DNA from: Polyangiaceae bacterium
GTDB lineage: Bacteria; Myxococcota_A; Polyangia; Polyangiales; Polyangiaceae
DNA: 64,000 bases
Reading direction: 5' to 3'
Assembly: GCA_016719945.1 (NCBI GenBank)
Contig: JADJYE010000006.1
Coordinates: 468,879 to 532,878 of the forward strand
Shown here: positions 56,623 through 64,000 of the stretch, in pieces
Numbering within the stretch: the first letter of the stretch is position 1
How the letters are laid out: each line of letters begins with the position of its first letter
The notes under the pieces: generated by a model
The model's database searches: none
What the model was told of the DNA's origin: nothing
Seen by the model: the letters and a program-made list of their open reading frames with translations, nothing else
Translations under genes and position numbers: made by a program

Positions 56623-57138
56623 TCAGCCCTCCGGGATGCGCCAGGTGGCGAGGATCTTCAGCGCCGGGTCGCTCAGGATCGCCTGCGCCTCGAGCTTCAT
56701 CCCCCCCGAGAACGTCACCTCCCAGCAGTCTCCCTGGACGCGCGACGCCTGCAGCGACCCGCTCAGCATGAAGTCGTGGCTCAGCGTGCTCATCCAGCGC
56801 GTGGTGTTGGCCACGGCCTCGACGCACGCCAGCTTCTTGGCGACGATCGGCAGCTCCTTCGTGTGCATCGCCCGGCCGATCTCGGTCGCGAACGCCTTCT
56901 CGTCATCAGGCGCGGCGAGCACCACGGCCTGCCAGCCCGCCTTGAACGCCGCGATCGCCGCCGCCTCATCCACCCCAGGGCCGGGCCGCGCGCTCGCCCA
57001 CGACGACAGCGCGGCGGACGCCGAGGGCGGAGCGGGCGGCGCCACCTCGGCGACGTCCCCCTGGCCCGCGGCCGGCTCCGCCCCCGAGCACGCCGCGAGC
57101 GCGAGCACGAGCGACAGGGCAGGGTGCGGCGCGCGCAT
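56623..57138 (-). CDS. Small lipoprotein
   Basis: 171 residues from ATG 57138 (MRAPHPALSLVLALAAC), a clear lipoprotein signal with a lipobox before Cys17. The mature part has a Pro/Ala-rich linker and a helical domain (DEAAAIAAFKAGWQAVVLAAP) followed by strands (GDCWEVTFSGGMKLEAQAI). Start of the leftward operon. No family recognised. It lies divergent from the tRNA gene, with about 120 bases between. Confidence 0.7.
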   Translation of the reverse strand: MRAPHPALSLVLALAACSGAEPAAGQGDVAEVAPPAPPSASAALSSWASARPGPGVDEAAAIAAFKAGWQAVVLAAPDDEKAFATEIGRAMHTKELPIVAKKLACVEAVANTTRWMSTLSHDFMLSGSLQASRVQGDCWEVTFSGGMKLEAQAILSDPALKILATWRIPEG

Positions 57139-57177
57139 CGGCGCCCAGCGTACGCCCGGCGCCGCCGAACGAAACCC

Positions 57178-57205
57178 TTGACGGAAGGGGCCCGTGGAGT
57201 ATTGT
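57178..57205 (+). promoter_or_regulatory. Likely promoter of the tRNA-Asn gene
   Basis: TTGACG at 57178-57183 and TATTGT at 57200-57205 are separated by 16 bases, close to the sigma70 consensus on both boxes. The tRNA begins 55 bases after the -10 element. Confidence 0.65.
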
Positions 57206-57260
57206 GCCGGGCCTCGCGAAGACCGCAGCACACCTGCGTTTTTCCGGGAAAAACCGACCT

Positions 57261-57333
57261 TCCAGCTTAGCTCAGTCGGTAGAGCAGGTGACTGTTAATC
57301 ACCGGGTCGCTGGTTCGAGTCCAGCAGCTGGAG
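57261..57333 (+). tRNA. tRNA-Asn (anticodon GTT)
   Basis: 73 bases. Acceptor arms TCCAGCT and AGCTGGA pair fully; the D stem is GCTC/GAGC, the anticodon stem GGTGA/TCACC with loop CTGTTAA (anticodon GTT), and the T stem GCTGG/CCAGC with loop TTCGAGT. The discriminator base is G. No CCA is encoded; the bases after it read CACA. It lies beside a serine recombinase gene at the edge of the accessory island. Confidence 0.97.
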
Positions 57334-57355
57334 CACAAGTCCACGGTAGTGGGAG

Positions 57356-57390
57356 AAAACGCGAGCCCTCAGAAGCTCGCGTTTTTCTTT
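57356..57390 (+). terminator. Rho-independent terminator after tRNA-Asn
   Basis: AAAACGCGAGC and GCTCGCGTTTT pair around an eight-base loop, followed by T-rich bases on the plus strand and preceded by A-rich bases, so it may work on both strands. It ends 19 bases before the stop of the leftward serine recombinase gene. Confidence 0.85.
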
Positions 57391-57409
57391 TGGTATCCGA
57401 GCACGCACG

Positions 57410-58744
57410 TCACTCGGCTGCACCGAGCATCGCGAGATCCTTTCTCCCACCGGCCACCTTCGGGACGATCACTACGCGCTCGCGATGCACGTCGACGTGG
57501 TCGATGAGGTGGAGCGCGTAGGTCCGGCCGATGTCGGGGTCGCGCAGGATGAAGTTCCGCCAGGCCGCGATGACCTCGGCTGTTGGCGGGCATTGGTGTC
57601 GGCGCGCGAGTCTCTGCGCGCGCTCGGGCGTGCACACGACGTCGGCGATCACCGCGAGCACAGCGCCGTCCAGGTCTTCGACGCGCACGCGGAAGCCCGG
57701 GCACGCCTTCTTCCCGGCACGCAGCGTCTTTCGGCAGTTGTAGTAGCAGTACGAGTAGGTCGCGCCGTCGAGCGACTTGCCCGAGGTCTCGAGCTGGTAG
57801 CTCGACCCGCAGAGGCCGCAGCGCACGAGGCCCGTGAGCACGCGCGGCTTGGCCGATGCGCGCCCAGGCCGCTCGGTCGGGCGCCGCTGCTCGCAGAGCT
57901 CCTTCACGAGCGCGTACGTCTTCGCGTCGATGATCGGCTCCACGGGCAACGTGATCCACTTCTCCGCTGGCTGCAGCTTGCCGCGATGGTGAACGCCCCA
58001 CCTTACGACGCCACCTGCCGCCGACTGTTGCAGCGTCTGGATCACTGCACCCTTGTCCCAGAGGTTCCCCTTTCGCGTGCGGAAACCAAGCGCGTTCAGC
58101 GACTCCGCGACCTTCAACGCGCCGCTCCCCGTGATGTAGCGCCGGTACATCGTGCGAAGGATCGCAGCTTCGTCGGGCTGCACCGCGAGGTGGTATCGGG
58201 GCTTCTTCCCAGCGTGCGCCTCGGCGGGCACCTTGCAGTAGCCGTAGGGCGTGAGGCCGCCCGGGTAGAAGCCTTGGCGGACGGCCTCGCGCATGGCCGC
58301 CGCGGTACGGAGGCCGTTCACCTCCGACTCGTACTGGTCGATGCACTCGAAGAAGCCCTCCATCAGCGCACCCATCGGGTCCTCCGGGATCTCCTGCGTG
58401 ACCGAGAGCACGCGCACGCCAGCTCGGCGCAGTTCTTTCTTCACGACGCGCGCGTGCGTGGCGTCGCGCGTGAAGCGTGAGGTGTGGTGCACGACGATGA
58501 CCGCGATCGTGCTGCCCGGCCGGAGCGCGTCACCGAGGAGCTCGTTGAACACGGCGCGATGCGTGTCGGTGCCCGACGCGCCGGGCTCGAGGTAGTGATG
58601 ATCGATGACGGCGTCGTGGCGTGCGGCGAACTCCTCGGCGGAATGCCGCTGTGCCGTGAGAGACAGCTCCTTCTCGGCCTGCTCCACGGTGCTGACGCGG
58701 AGGTAGCTGACCCAGCGGGTGCGTTCAGCGCGCGTCTTCGCCAT
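57410..58744 (-). CDS. Large serine recombinase (integrase/resolvase family)
   Basis: 444 residues from ATG 58744. Catalytic Ser18 lies in SYLRVSTVEQ near the amino end; the resolvase domain shows VVHHTSRFTRDATH and an FFECIDQYESE helix. The C-terminal recombinase domain includes PYGYCKV, and a zinc ribbon (CGLCGSS ... CYYNC ... CPGF) follows at about 330-390. Large serine recombinases integrate and excise phages and mobile islands with a hydroxyl-serine mechanism. Its 3' end points at tRNA-Asn. The ATG overlaps the end of the 60-residue gene by 20 bases. Possible partner attachment sites were not found. Confidence 0.93.
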   Translation of the reverse strand: MAKTRAERTRWVSYLRVSTVEQAEKELSLTAQRHSAEEFAARHDAVIDHHYLEPGASGTDTHRAVFNELLGDALRPGSTIAVIVVHHTSRFTRDATHARVVKKELRRAGVRVLSVTQEIPEDPMGALMEGFFECIDQYESEVNGLRTAAAMREAVRQGFYPGGLTPYGYCKVPAEAHAGKKPRYHLAVQPDEAAILRTMYRRYITGSGALKVAESLNALGFRTRKGNLWDKGAVIQTLQQSAAGGVVRWGVHHRGKLQPAEKWITLPVEPIIDAKTYALVKELCEQRRPTERPGRASAKPRVLTGLVRCGLCGSSYQLETSGKSLDGATYSYCYYNCRKTLRAGKKACPGFRVRVEDLDGAVLAVIADVVCTPERAQRLARRHQCPPTAEVIAAWRNFILRDPDIGRTYALHLIDHVDVHRERVVIVPKVAGGRKDLAMLGAAE

Positions 58745-58907
58745 CGCGCACCTCCTTCGACTCGGCGGTCGGCGCCTTCGGCGCGTCGAAGAGGCGGGCG
58801 AGTACTGGCTCGATGAGGGCGCGCTCCCATTCCTCGAACGCAGGCGGGAGCGGCGCGAGGCCGGTGACTTTTTGGTGGGCGAGCTTTTTGAGGCGGGGTC
58901 GGGGCAT
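58725..58907 (-). CDS. Small protein of the recombinase unit
   Basis: 60 residues from ATG 58907. AAAGGA lies seven bases before the ATG, a good ribosome-binding site. The protein starts MPRPRLKKLAHQKVTGLAPL, then has an acidic helical part (FEEWERALIEPVLARLF) and a charged tail. Its stop overlaps the recombinase start by 20 bases, so translation is probably coupled. A directionality factor or helper is an inference from position only. Confidence 0.6.
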   Translation of the reverse strand: MPRPRLKKLAHQKVTGLAPLPPAFEEWERALIEPVLARLFDAPKAPTAESKEVRDGEDAR

Positions 58908-59127
58908 GGTCGTGTCCTTTGGGAGGGGAACGCAGTTCTCCGGGCCAAAACGGGACACGAAATTGACCGGACGGATTCGCTTGAGAAATCGCGGCGACCG
59001 CGAGCACATCTTGTCTTCTGCACGACCGTGCTCCGCCCAGGCGCCAATCGATTGCCGGTCCCCGGAGTTCCAGTAGAATCCGATGCCCGGCGCGACGGAA
59101 CCGGCCGCGCGATGCCAACGACGCACC
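58908..59127. other. Divergent intergenic region of the recombinase unit
   Basis: 220 bases between the leftward small gene and the rightward oxygenase gene. A TTGACC at 58963-58968 has no convincing -10 at normal spacing. No gene seen. Confidence 0.4.
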
Positions 59128-60477
59128 ATGAGAAGCGCACTGAAAGAGCAGAACGCCGAAACCAAGAAGCGGCTCACTGCGCTGGTCGAGCGCGCAAAGG
59201 CGCTCGACGCGATCTTCGCCTGTGGCGGCGAGGTCGAGCTGGCGGCCCCGCTCTCACTCCGCGGTCCGGGCGGAAAGAAGCTCGAAGTCGTCGAGCGGAT
59301 CGGCTTTCGGCGGAGCAACGTCGACAAGAAGCTGCGCGCGTGGAGTGCCCCGGCGTCGTTCGGGGACGGAAAGGAGACCCGAACGGACGCCCGTGTGCGC
59401 GACGGGCGACAGCTCTACGCTCGCGATGGGGCGCTCGCGGTCGAGGGCTTCGACGATGCCCTTCGCGAGGTCCTCTCCCAGGTTCGAGCGTCGCTGTGTC
59501 CCCACGAGGCGGCGCCACCGATCGCCGAACTCCACTCGCTCAACGTCTATGGTCGCGGTGGGCACTTCGTCGCTCACAAGGATACGCCGCGCGAGCCGAG
59601 CGTGTTCGGGACGCTCGTCGTGTGCTTGCCGCTGGCCTTCAGCGGCGGACGGCTGGTCGTCGAGCAGCAGGCGCGCGCGACGTTCGATTGGGAGACGCGT
59701 TCATACTCTTTTGCGTCGTCGCCAGAGAAGGAGGCCCGGCGCATTCGTTGGGCAGCGTTCTTCGGCGATGTCGACCACCACATCGAGACAGTCACCTCCG
59801 GTTGCCGAGCAACGCTGACGTACGAGCTGCGGCGCGGGACCCGCGTGCCCGACTCTGAGGCGGCCGGACCCGGCCAGCCCAGTGAAGCCGAGGCAGCGTT
59901 CGCCGCGGCCCTCGTCGAAGCACTGGCCGACCCAAAGTTCGTCTCGGATGGGGGGAAGTTCGGGATGCCTTGCCTGCATCTCTATGCCGTCCCGACTGAT
60001 GAGAGAACGCTCCCGGGAATCGAGAGCCTCCGCGACGGTCTAAAGGGGCGAGACCGTCTCGTCGCCGTCGCCCTAGAGCGCGCAGGGCTCGTGCCTCGCG
60101 TCGTTCCCTACGTCTTCGAAACGTGCGCGGGCGACAGCTGGCGTCTGCGCCGCGACGTCAGCGCACGAGAAAGGCAGATGTTCGCGCAGAAGCGACTCAA
60201 GGGGTCGATCCTCGAGCGGAAATTGCCGATCGAGTTCCATGCGGACTGGAACCATTCGGACGACGTGACGTGGTTGGTTCGTCCTCCCTGGGTCAGCAGC
60301 TATCGCGAGCCAGCCGACGGACGACCCGAGCCGGCGACGGAGCTGCTCGGCCAAACCGAATACAGCGCGACGGACTACTTCGGCAACGAGGCGTCGGACG
60401 TGTCGTTCTACGCCGCTGCCGCGATCCTCTTCGAGGTTCCGCCGACATCATCGAGGAAGCGCGTGGCGGGAGACTGA
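59128..60477 (+). CDS. 2OG-Fe(II) oxygenase of the prolyl-4-hydroxylase-like group
   Basis: 449 residues from ATG 59128 (ATG 59083 is an alternative). The core reads SLNVYGRGGHFVAHKDTPRE (H150xD152), then LVVCLPLAFSGGRLVVEQ, and FFGDVDHHIETVTSGCRATLTYEL, where H217 or H218 is the distal iron ligand and R227 the likely 2OG-binding residue. This matches the P4Hc-type double-stranded beta-helix. The C-terminal half is long and unassigned. It sits among mobility and toxin-antitoxin genes. Substrate, possibly a protein, is unknown. Confidence 0.82.
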   Translation: MRSALKEQNAETKKRLTALVERAKALDAIFACGGEVELAAPLSLRGPGGKKLEVVERIGFRRSNVDKKLRAWSAPASFGDGKETRTDARVRDGRQLYARDGALAVEGFDDALREVLSQVRASLCPHEAAPPIAELHSLNVYGRGGHFVAHKDTPREPSVFGTLVVCLPLAFSGGRLVVEQQARATFDWETRSYSFASSPEKEARRIRWAAFFGDVDHHIETVTSGCRATLTYELRRGTRVPDSEAAGPGQPSEAEAAFAAALVEALADPKFVSDGGKFGMPCLHLYAVPTDERTLPGIESLRDGLKGRDRLVAVALERAGLVPRVVPYVFETCAGDSWRLRRDVSARERQMFAQKRLKGSILERKLPIEFHADWNHSDDVTWLVRPPWVSSYREPADGRPEPATELLGQTEYSATDYFGNEASDVSFYAAAAILFEVPPTSSRKRVAGD

Positions 60478-60522
60478 CGCCCGTGGATCGCGCGGCCGCT
60501 CGCCGTGAAGGAAATCGCGCGC

Positions 60523-61419
60523 TCAACCCTCGACGGCCACCTCACAGCCGATGGCGTCGAGTAGCTCGACGCGAGATGGGTCGAGCACCCGCACCTCGTG
60601 CTCGCCCGCGAAGAAGGTGGTGATGCGGATGTTGGTGAGCGGCGTGCGGCAGACGACGCGGTGCGGCCCGAACTTGTTCTCGCTGACCCAGCGCCGGAGG
60701 GCGAAGCTTTGATGCGCGGCATCCCAGAGCGCGTGCGTCCACGGGTCGTGCTCGATGTCCAGACCGCGCTCCGTGGCAAGCGCGTCGGTCATCCATGTGT
60801 CGTCGCGAATGTGCCCCGTCTCGGCTCGCTTCGCGCGGTCGTGGATCGAGTTGAAGGAAAGGTCCGAGCGCGAGAGGACGTCGAACTGCAGCCGCGCGTA
60901 CTTCTCCCACGTACTCGCGTGCCGCGAAGCCGCTCCGGTCCGAAAGGAATCCCAGAAGCGAAAGACCTTCGCATCGCCGATACCGCGGTGGAGATGCACG
61001 TAGCCCGCGTCGAGTTCTGGTTGCTCGTCTACGGGCACGCACTGGTAGCTGCCGTGCTGAATGAAGAGGTAGCCCATCTCACCTCTCCGCGTGTCGTGCC
61101 GATATACGGCGACTGGAGCCTCGATGGTGCCCCCTGCGAGTCTGCCTTCGTGGTGCGCGACGCGCGCGACTCCTCCACGGCGAGCGTCCTGCCAGAACGC
61201 GAACACGTCGTGAGCATCTTCCCGACGGATCGCGCCGAAATAGACATGCCGCCGAAGACCAGGCTTGCACACCTGCGGCAACACCCATCCGTACTGGGAC
61301 AAGCTGTCGCGCGCAGGCGGCGACTCGGGCGTGTAGGCCAGTGGCCCTTCCGCGGCGAGCCATGGGACCAATCGGTCGTCCGACGTCCTGGTGATGGTGG
61401 AGTATGCCTTCCTGGTCAC
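60523..61419 (-). CDS. Putative ADP-ribosyltransferase of the R-S-E type
   Basis: 298 residues from GTG 61419; the ORF is open to 61530, overlapping the neighbouring gene. Three spaced motifs fit the R-S-E arginine-type ADP-ribosyltransferases: YVHLHRG with R145; TPLTN at 259-263 in the place of STS; and AGEHEVRVLDPSRVELL, where E273xE275 could be the catalytic ExE. Spacing is plausible. The N-terminal half is unassigned. If correct it would transfer ADP-ribose from NAD to a protein. The assignment rests on pattern only. Codon use is like its neighbours. It lies beside an AbiE pair. Confidence 0.5.
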   Translation of the reverse strand: MTRKAYSTITRTSDDRLVPWLAAEGPLAYTPESPPARDSLSQYGWVLPQVCKPGLRRHVYFGAIRREDAHDVFAFWQDARRGGVARVAHHEGRLAGGTIEAPVAVYRHDTRRGEMGYLFIQHGSYQCVPVDEQPELDAGYVHLHRGIGDAKVFRFWDSFRTGAASRHASTWEKYARLQFDVLSRSDLSFNSIHDRAKRAETGHIRDDTWMTDALATERGLDIEHDPWTHALWDAAHQSFALRRWVSENKFGPHRVVCRTPLTNIRITTFFAGEHEVRVLDPSRVELLDAIGCEVAVEG

Positions 61420-61459
61420 AGCGCCTCGCGGTGTAGCGGCGTTCGTTGCTGGCTGCGGC

Positions 61460-62381
61460 TCATGTTCGGCGGGTCCACGGCCCGCCCGGTGGCCAGCTCC
61501 GCTCGAAGCGCTCGCCGGCCTCGCGGGCACGCGCGATCGGCAGCAGGAACTCGGCGAGGAGCGGCACGACGTCGGACAGCTTCTCGGGGCACTCGGTGTT
61601 CGGGAGCTTCTTTCGGAACGCGGTCCACTGCGCCAAGGTCGACGCCTGCTCGGTGAACTCCGGTGTGAAGGCGATCGGGGCGACGTCGATCGGGGTCTCG
61701 CGGTTCTTGAACGTGGCGGCGATGGCCTTCGCGAGTACCGCGCCGTCGAAGGCGAACTGCCTCGCGAGCAGCCGCACGTCGTAGAAGTCCTTCATGCGGC
61801 TGTTCAGCGTGCGCAGGTAGACCATCGCTTGGAACTTCTCGGCGATCACGGTCTCGCGCGGGTAACCCGAGAGCGCGGGCGCGGGGAAGTCGAGCAGCGC
61901 CGGATACGTGATGTCCACCGCGCCGGGCGTGACGACGTCGCCGAACCCGACGTCGATCTGCATCGCAACGCGCGCCTTGCCGAGCAGGCCGACGAAGCGG
62001 ACCCTCACGCCTTCATAGTCGGCGTCCTCCTTGATGCGCTCGGTCTTCACCATGGCCGGGTCGAACACCATGCCGTCGGGATCCACGTCGGCGGTGCAGA
62101 CCTCGCGCACCACGCGGTCGAGGTTCTCGAGCGAGTTGTCGAGCCGGCCGAGGAAGTTGAGGTCCTTCGTCGCGCGCGCGAGCGGCGCCTCCCACACGTG
62201 CAGCATCAGTGCGCCCTTGAGGATGAAGCGCGCGCGGTGAGGGGTCGCCGACAGCCGATAGAGGAAACGCTCCATCGCGTAGTACTGGAGCAACTCCTGG
62301 AACGGCCGCTGGAAGCGCGCGCGTGGTTCGGAGACGGGCCTGGACCGATGCCGCGAGGTTCGAGACGTTCTTGGCGGTCAC
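61460..62381 (-). CDS. AbiEii-family nucleotidyltransferase toxin (frame broken; altered DxD)
   Basis: The main frame (277 residues from TTG 62293) contains ELLQYYAMERFLYRL, FILKGALMLHVWEAPLARATKDLNFLG, and KDFYDVRLLARQF, as in AbiEii/AbiGii nucleotidyltransferase toxins. A GTG at 62381, which overlaps the AbiEi stop as GTGA, begins MTAKNVSNLAASVQARL in another frame, the usual family start; a small indel near 62,335 would join them. The nucleotidyltransferase motif, usually D-x-D, reads D44-L-N46 in this protein, so activity may be reduced or lost. AbiE systems are type IV toxin-antitoxins that block phage growth. Confidence 0.82.
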
Positions 62382-62980
62382 CGCGTCGCCTCCAGGTAGG
62401 GTCGCATCGTGCGCTCGACGTGGCGCATGCGGGCGTACTTGAGCAGCACGTCGAGCTTCCGGCGGCTGCGCTCACGCCAGAGCCGGAGCGCCTCGAGGAC
62501 GACGTCCATGCCGAGCTGGTTGCGGTAGCGGAAGCAGTCGACGAGCGTCTTCTCCGGGTCGTAGATGCGGACGGGCACGCCGTCGAGCTCGTGGGTCTCG
62601 ATGCCCTCGTTGAACGCCGGGCCCGAGAACCAGAAGAAGCGCGTCGGTGGGTAGTCGAGGCGCGGCTTCGCCTTTCCGCGCTCGAGCGCCACGTCGATCA
62701 CGTGAGGCACCTGCGTCGTCAGCTCGTGGAAGGAGAGCGCCGAGACGAGGCAGAGCACACCCTGCGGGACGCGCTTTGCCACCGTGACGAGGTCCGGTTG
62801 GCGAGCGGGCCGAGCGACGCGAGCCGGTACACCCCACGGAGACGGATCGACGACGCCAGCGTCGCGCATGGCGTAGAGGGTCTTCCGGTTGATGCCCAGG
62901 CGCAGTGCTTCGGCCATGCGGAGGCCGCCGCCATGCTGGCGGAACAGCTCGACCTCTCGCTCGAAGACCCGGGTAGCCAC
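62378..62980 (-). CDS. AbiEi-family antitoxin
   Basis: 200 residues. The amino end contains a winged-helix region (GGGLRMAEALRLGINRKTLYAMRDAGVVDP), followed by a conserved FHELTTQVPHVIDVALERG and RFFWFSGPAFNEGIETHELDGVPVRIYDPEKTLVDCFRYRNQ, characteristic of type IV AbiEi antitoxin proteins. These repress their own operon and counteract AbiEii. The order AbiEi then AbiEii with a 4-base GTGA overlap is standard. No operator repeats were identified. Confidence 0.9.
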   Translation of the reverse strand: MATRVFEREVELFRQHGGGLRMAEALRLGINRKTLYAMRDAGVVDPSPWGVPARVARPARQPDLVTVAKRVPQGVLCLVSALSFHELTTQVPHVIDVALERGKAKPRLDYPPTRFFWFSGPAFNEGIETHELDGVPVRIYDPEKTLVDCFRYRNQLGMDVVLEALRLWRERSRRKLDVLLKYARMRHVERTMRPYLEATR

Positions 62981-63001
62981 GGGGACATATTGCCTTCAAA
63001 C

Positions 63002-63670
63002 TTAGTCACAGTGAAGTGGTTTTGTCTCCGGGTCCGGCGCCGCGGGTGGCGGCGGCAGCGGTGGACCTACGGCGCGGGACGGTGCGAATCCGAGAGAGCG
63101 TCCCGGCCCATGCCGCCCAACCACCTGGATTCGCAGGCATTCGCATTTCCGGGGACGGTGCGAGCGGAGCGAACCCGTCCCGCCGAGAGCCCCGCGAACA
63201 GGTTCGCAACCAGCTCCGAATGCGGAGCTAGTTTGAAAGGGATTTGGGGGGTGGGTTGAGTCTGGAGAGGCTCGAAAGTCCTCCGAGATCGACGGGGCTT
63301 GGTCCACCGGTGGTCCATCGCCGAGCGCGGTCCGAACGCGTGCGATGAGCTGCTCGGGGGAGAGGCGTCCGTAGACGCGCTCGACCATGCCCGAGTCGAC
63401 GTGGCCTAGCGTCGCGCCGAGCATGTCGGTGGGGGGGCCTTCGAGGCGCATCCAGGTCGCGAAGGTCCGGCGGAGGTCGTTCGAGGAGCAGCGCTCGATG
63501 TCCGAGCGGCGGCAGGCGAGGGCGAGGTCGCGCACCATCTTCACCCAGGGAGTGAAAAGGACGTCGCCGGCGCCTTGGGCGTGCGTCATGGCCGCCGACT
63601 TGAGGAGGATCTCCATCGTCGCGCGCGAGGTCCCCGCTGCCACTTCGTTCGCGCTCTTTCCGTCTGGTGT
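63002..63670 (-). pseudogene. Tyrosine recombinase remnant (C-terminal part)
   Basis: A C-terminal catalytic segment is recognisable: VLFTPWVKMVRDLALACRR, SNDLRRTFATWM (Arg of the second active-site box), LGHVDSGMVERVYGRL (His and nucleophilic Tyr). The N-terminal half with the first active-site Arg and the core-binding domain cannot be followed in this frame or others. Downstream the frame runs on to 63002 through sequence without similarity. A degraded integrase gene is the simplest view. Exact ends are uncertain. Confidence 0.6.
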
Positions 63671-63853
63671 CCGCCACCGTGGTGGCGTATAAAGTCGCCG
63701 GACAGAGAGAAACAAAGGGCGCAGCGACGCCCAACGCTCGGACTTTCGGGGACCTGCAGGGGGGGCCTTCTCGATCGGGTCACCAGAGCATGATCGAGCA
63801 CCGTCCAGCACCGGAAGAACACCACGTGCGCGTCGGCTCGAGCCGGTGACGTC

Positions 63854-64000
63854 GTGAAGAAGCCGCCTCGCAAGAAGGCCGTCGCGGCGACGAAAAAAGC
63901 CAGCGAGCGCGAGCCACGAGGCGCGCCCTTCGCTCGCGTCGTCGAGCATCATCGAGTCGGCGCGCGACACGTCGCGCGCTCGGTCAACACGGCGACGGTC
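63854..64000 (+). CDS. Possible N-terminus of a Lys-rich protein (runs out of window)
   Basis: From GTG 63854 the frame is open to the window edge (49 codons). The start reads VKKPPRKKAVAATKKASER, a Lys/Ala-rich tail as seen on DNA-binding proteins, then HHRVGARHVARSV. Too short to identify. It would overlap the far upstream part of the minus-strand recombinase frame. Confidence 0.35.
   Translation, partial: MKKPPRKKAVAATKKASEREPRGAPFARVVEHHRVGARHVARSVNTATV

Noticed and set aside
57261..57333. Attachment-site duplication of the tRNA-Asn 3' end within the window
   Set aside because: No second copy of the tRNA 3' segment was found by eye between 57.4 and 64 kb; it could lie outside the window.

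Overview
The window is GC-rich and reads as a chromosomal segment of a myxobacterium (Myxococcota, probably Polyangiales/Sorangiineae). Supporting signs seen in the sequence are: two secreted proteases with MYXO-CTERM-like tails (Cys motif, hydrophobic segment, Arg-rich end); a lipoprotein made of myxobacterial Cys-rich 'disulfide' repeats; many lipoproteins with Gly/Ser/Thr/Asp-rich linkers after the lipobox; a large nSTAND-type NTPase with WD40 repeats; and frequent GTG starts. No rRNA or CRISPR array was seen. One tRNA gene (Asn) is present.

Layout. 0-9.6 kb: envelope and secreted proteins (M30-like metallopeptidase lipoprotein, PDZ lipoprotein, patatin, M23 peptidase, PEGA-type membrane protein), an SpoU/TrmH methyltransferase and a class II amidotransferase homologue lacking its nucleophile. 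9.6-14.2 kb: one nSTAND1-WD40 protein. 14.3-19.5 kb: a leftward run with a matrixin-like protease, two Cys-rich lipoproteins, UppP and a deoxyhypusine-synthase-like protein. 19.5-33 kb: UvrD/PcrA helicase, then leftward tsaD with a large TPR/HEAT protein, and farther on an HD hydrolase, a SprT-like protein and RecA. 33-43.8 kb: TamA/BamA-like and TamB, an endonuclease/exonuclease/phosphatase-fold lipoprotein and EttA. 43.9-50.6 kb: an unusual locus combining a Rieske oxygenase, two paralogous HxD...H oxygenase-like proteins, a glutathionylspermidine-synthetase-like ATP-grasp enzyme, a DUF350 membrane protein and two unknowns. This is my best candidate for an undescribed system. 50.7-57.1 kb: a lipoprotein, a Cys phosphatase, a degenerate IS630-type element with TA duplication, and a tight leftward operon (lipoprotein, LLM flavin oxidoreductase, lipid/polysaccharide flippase, 2OG-Fe(II) oxygenase). 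57.2-64 kb: tRNA-Asn, then an accessory island (serine recombinase, 2OG oxygenase, possible ADP-ribosyltransferase, AbiEi/AbiEii toxin-antitoxin pair, tyrosine-recombinase remnant).

A recurring feature is single-gene frameshifts in otherwise well-conserved proteins (PDZ lipoprotein, patatin, nSTAND-WD40, deoxyhypusine-synthase-like, EttA, Rieske oxygenase, the membrane protein at 48.8 kb, AbiEii). Several sit in short G or C runs. EttA is normally intact, so many of these are probably sequence errors rather than true pseudogenes. They are annotated here as whole genes with the break noted.
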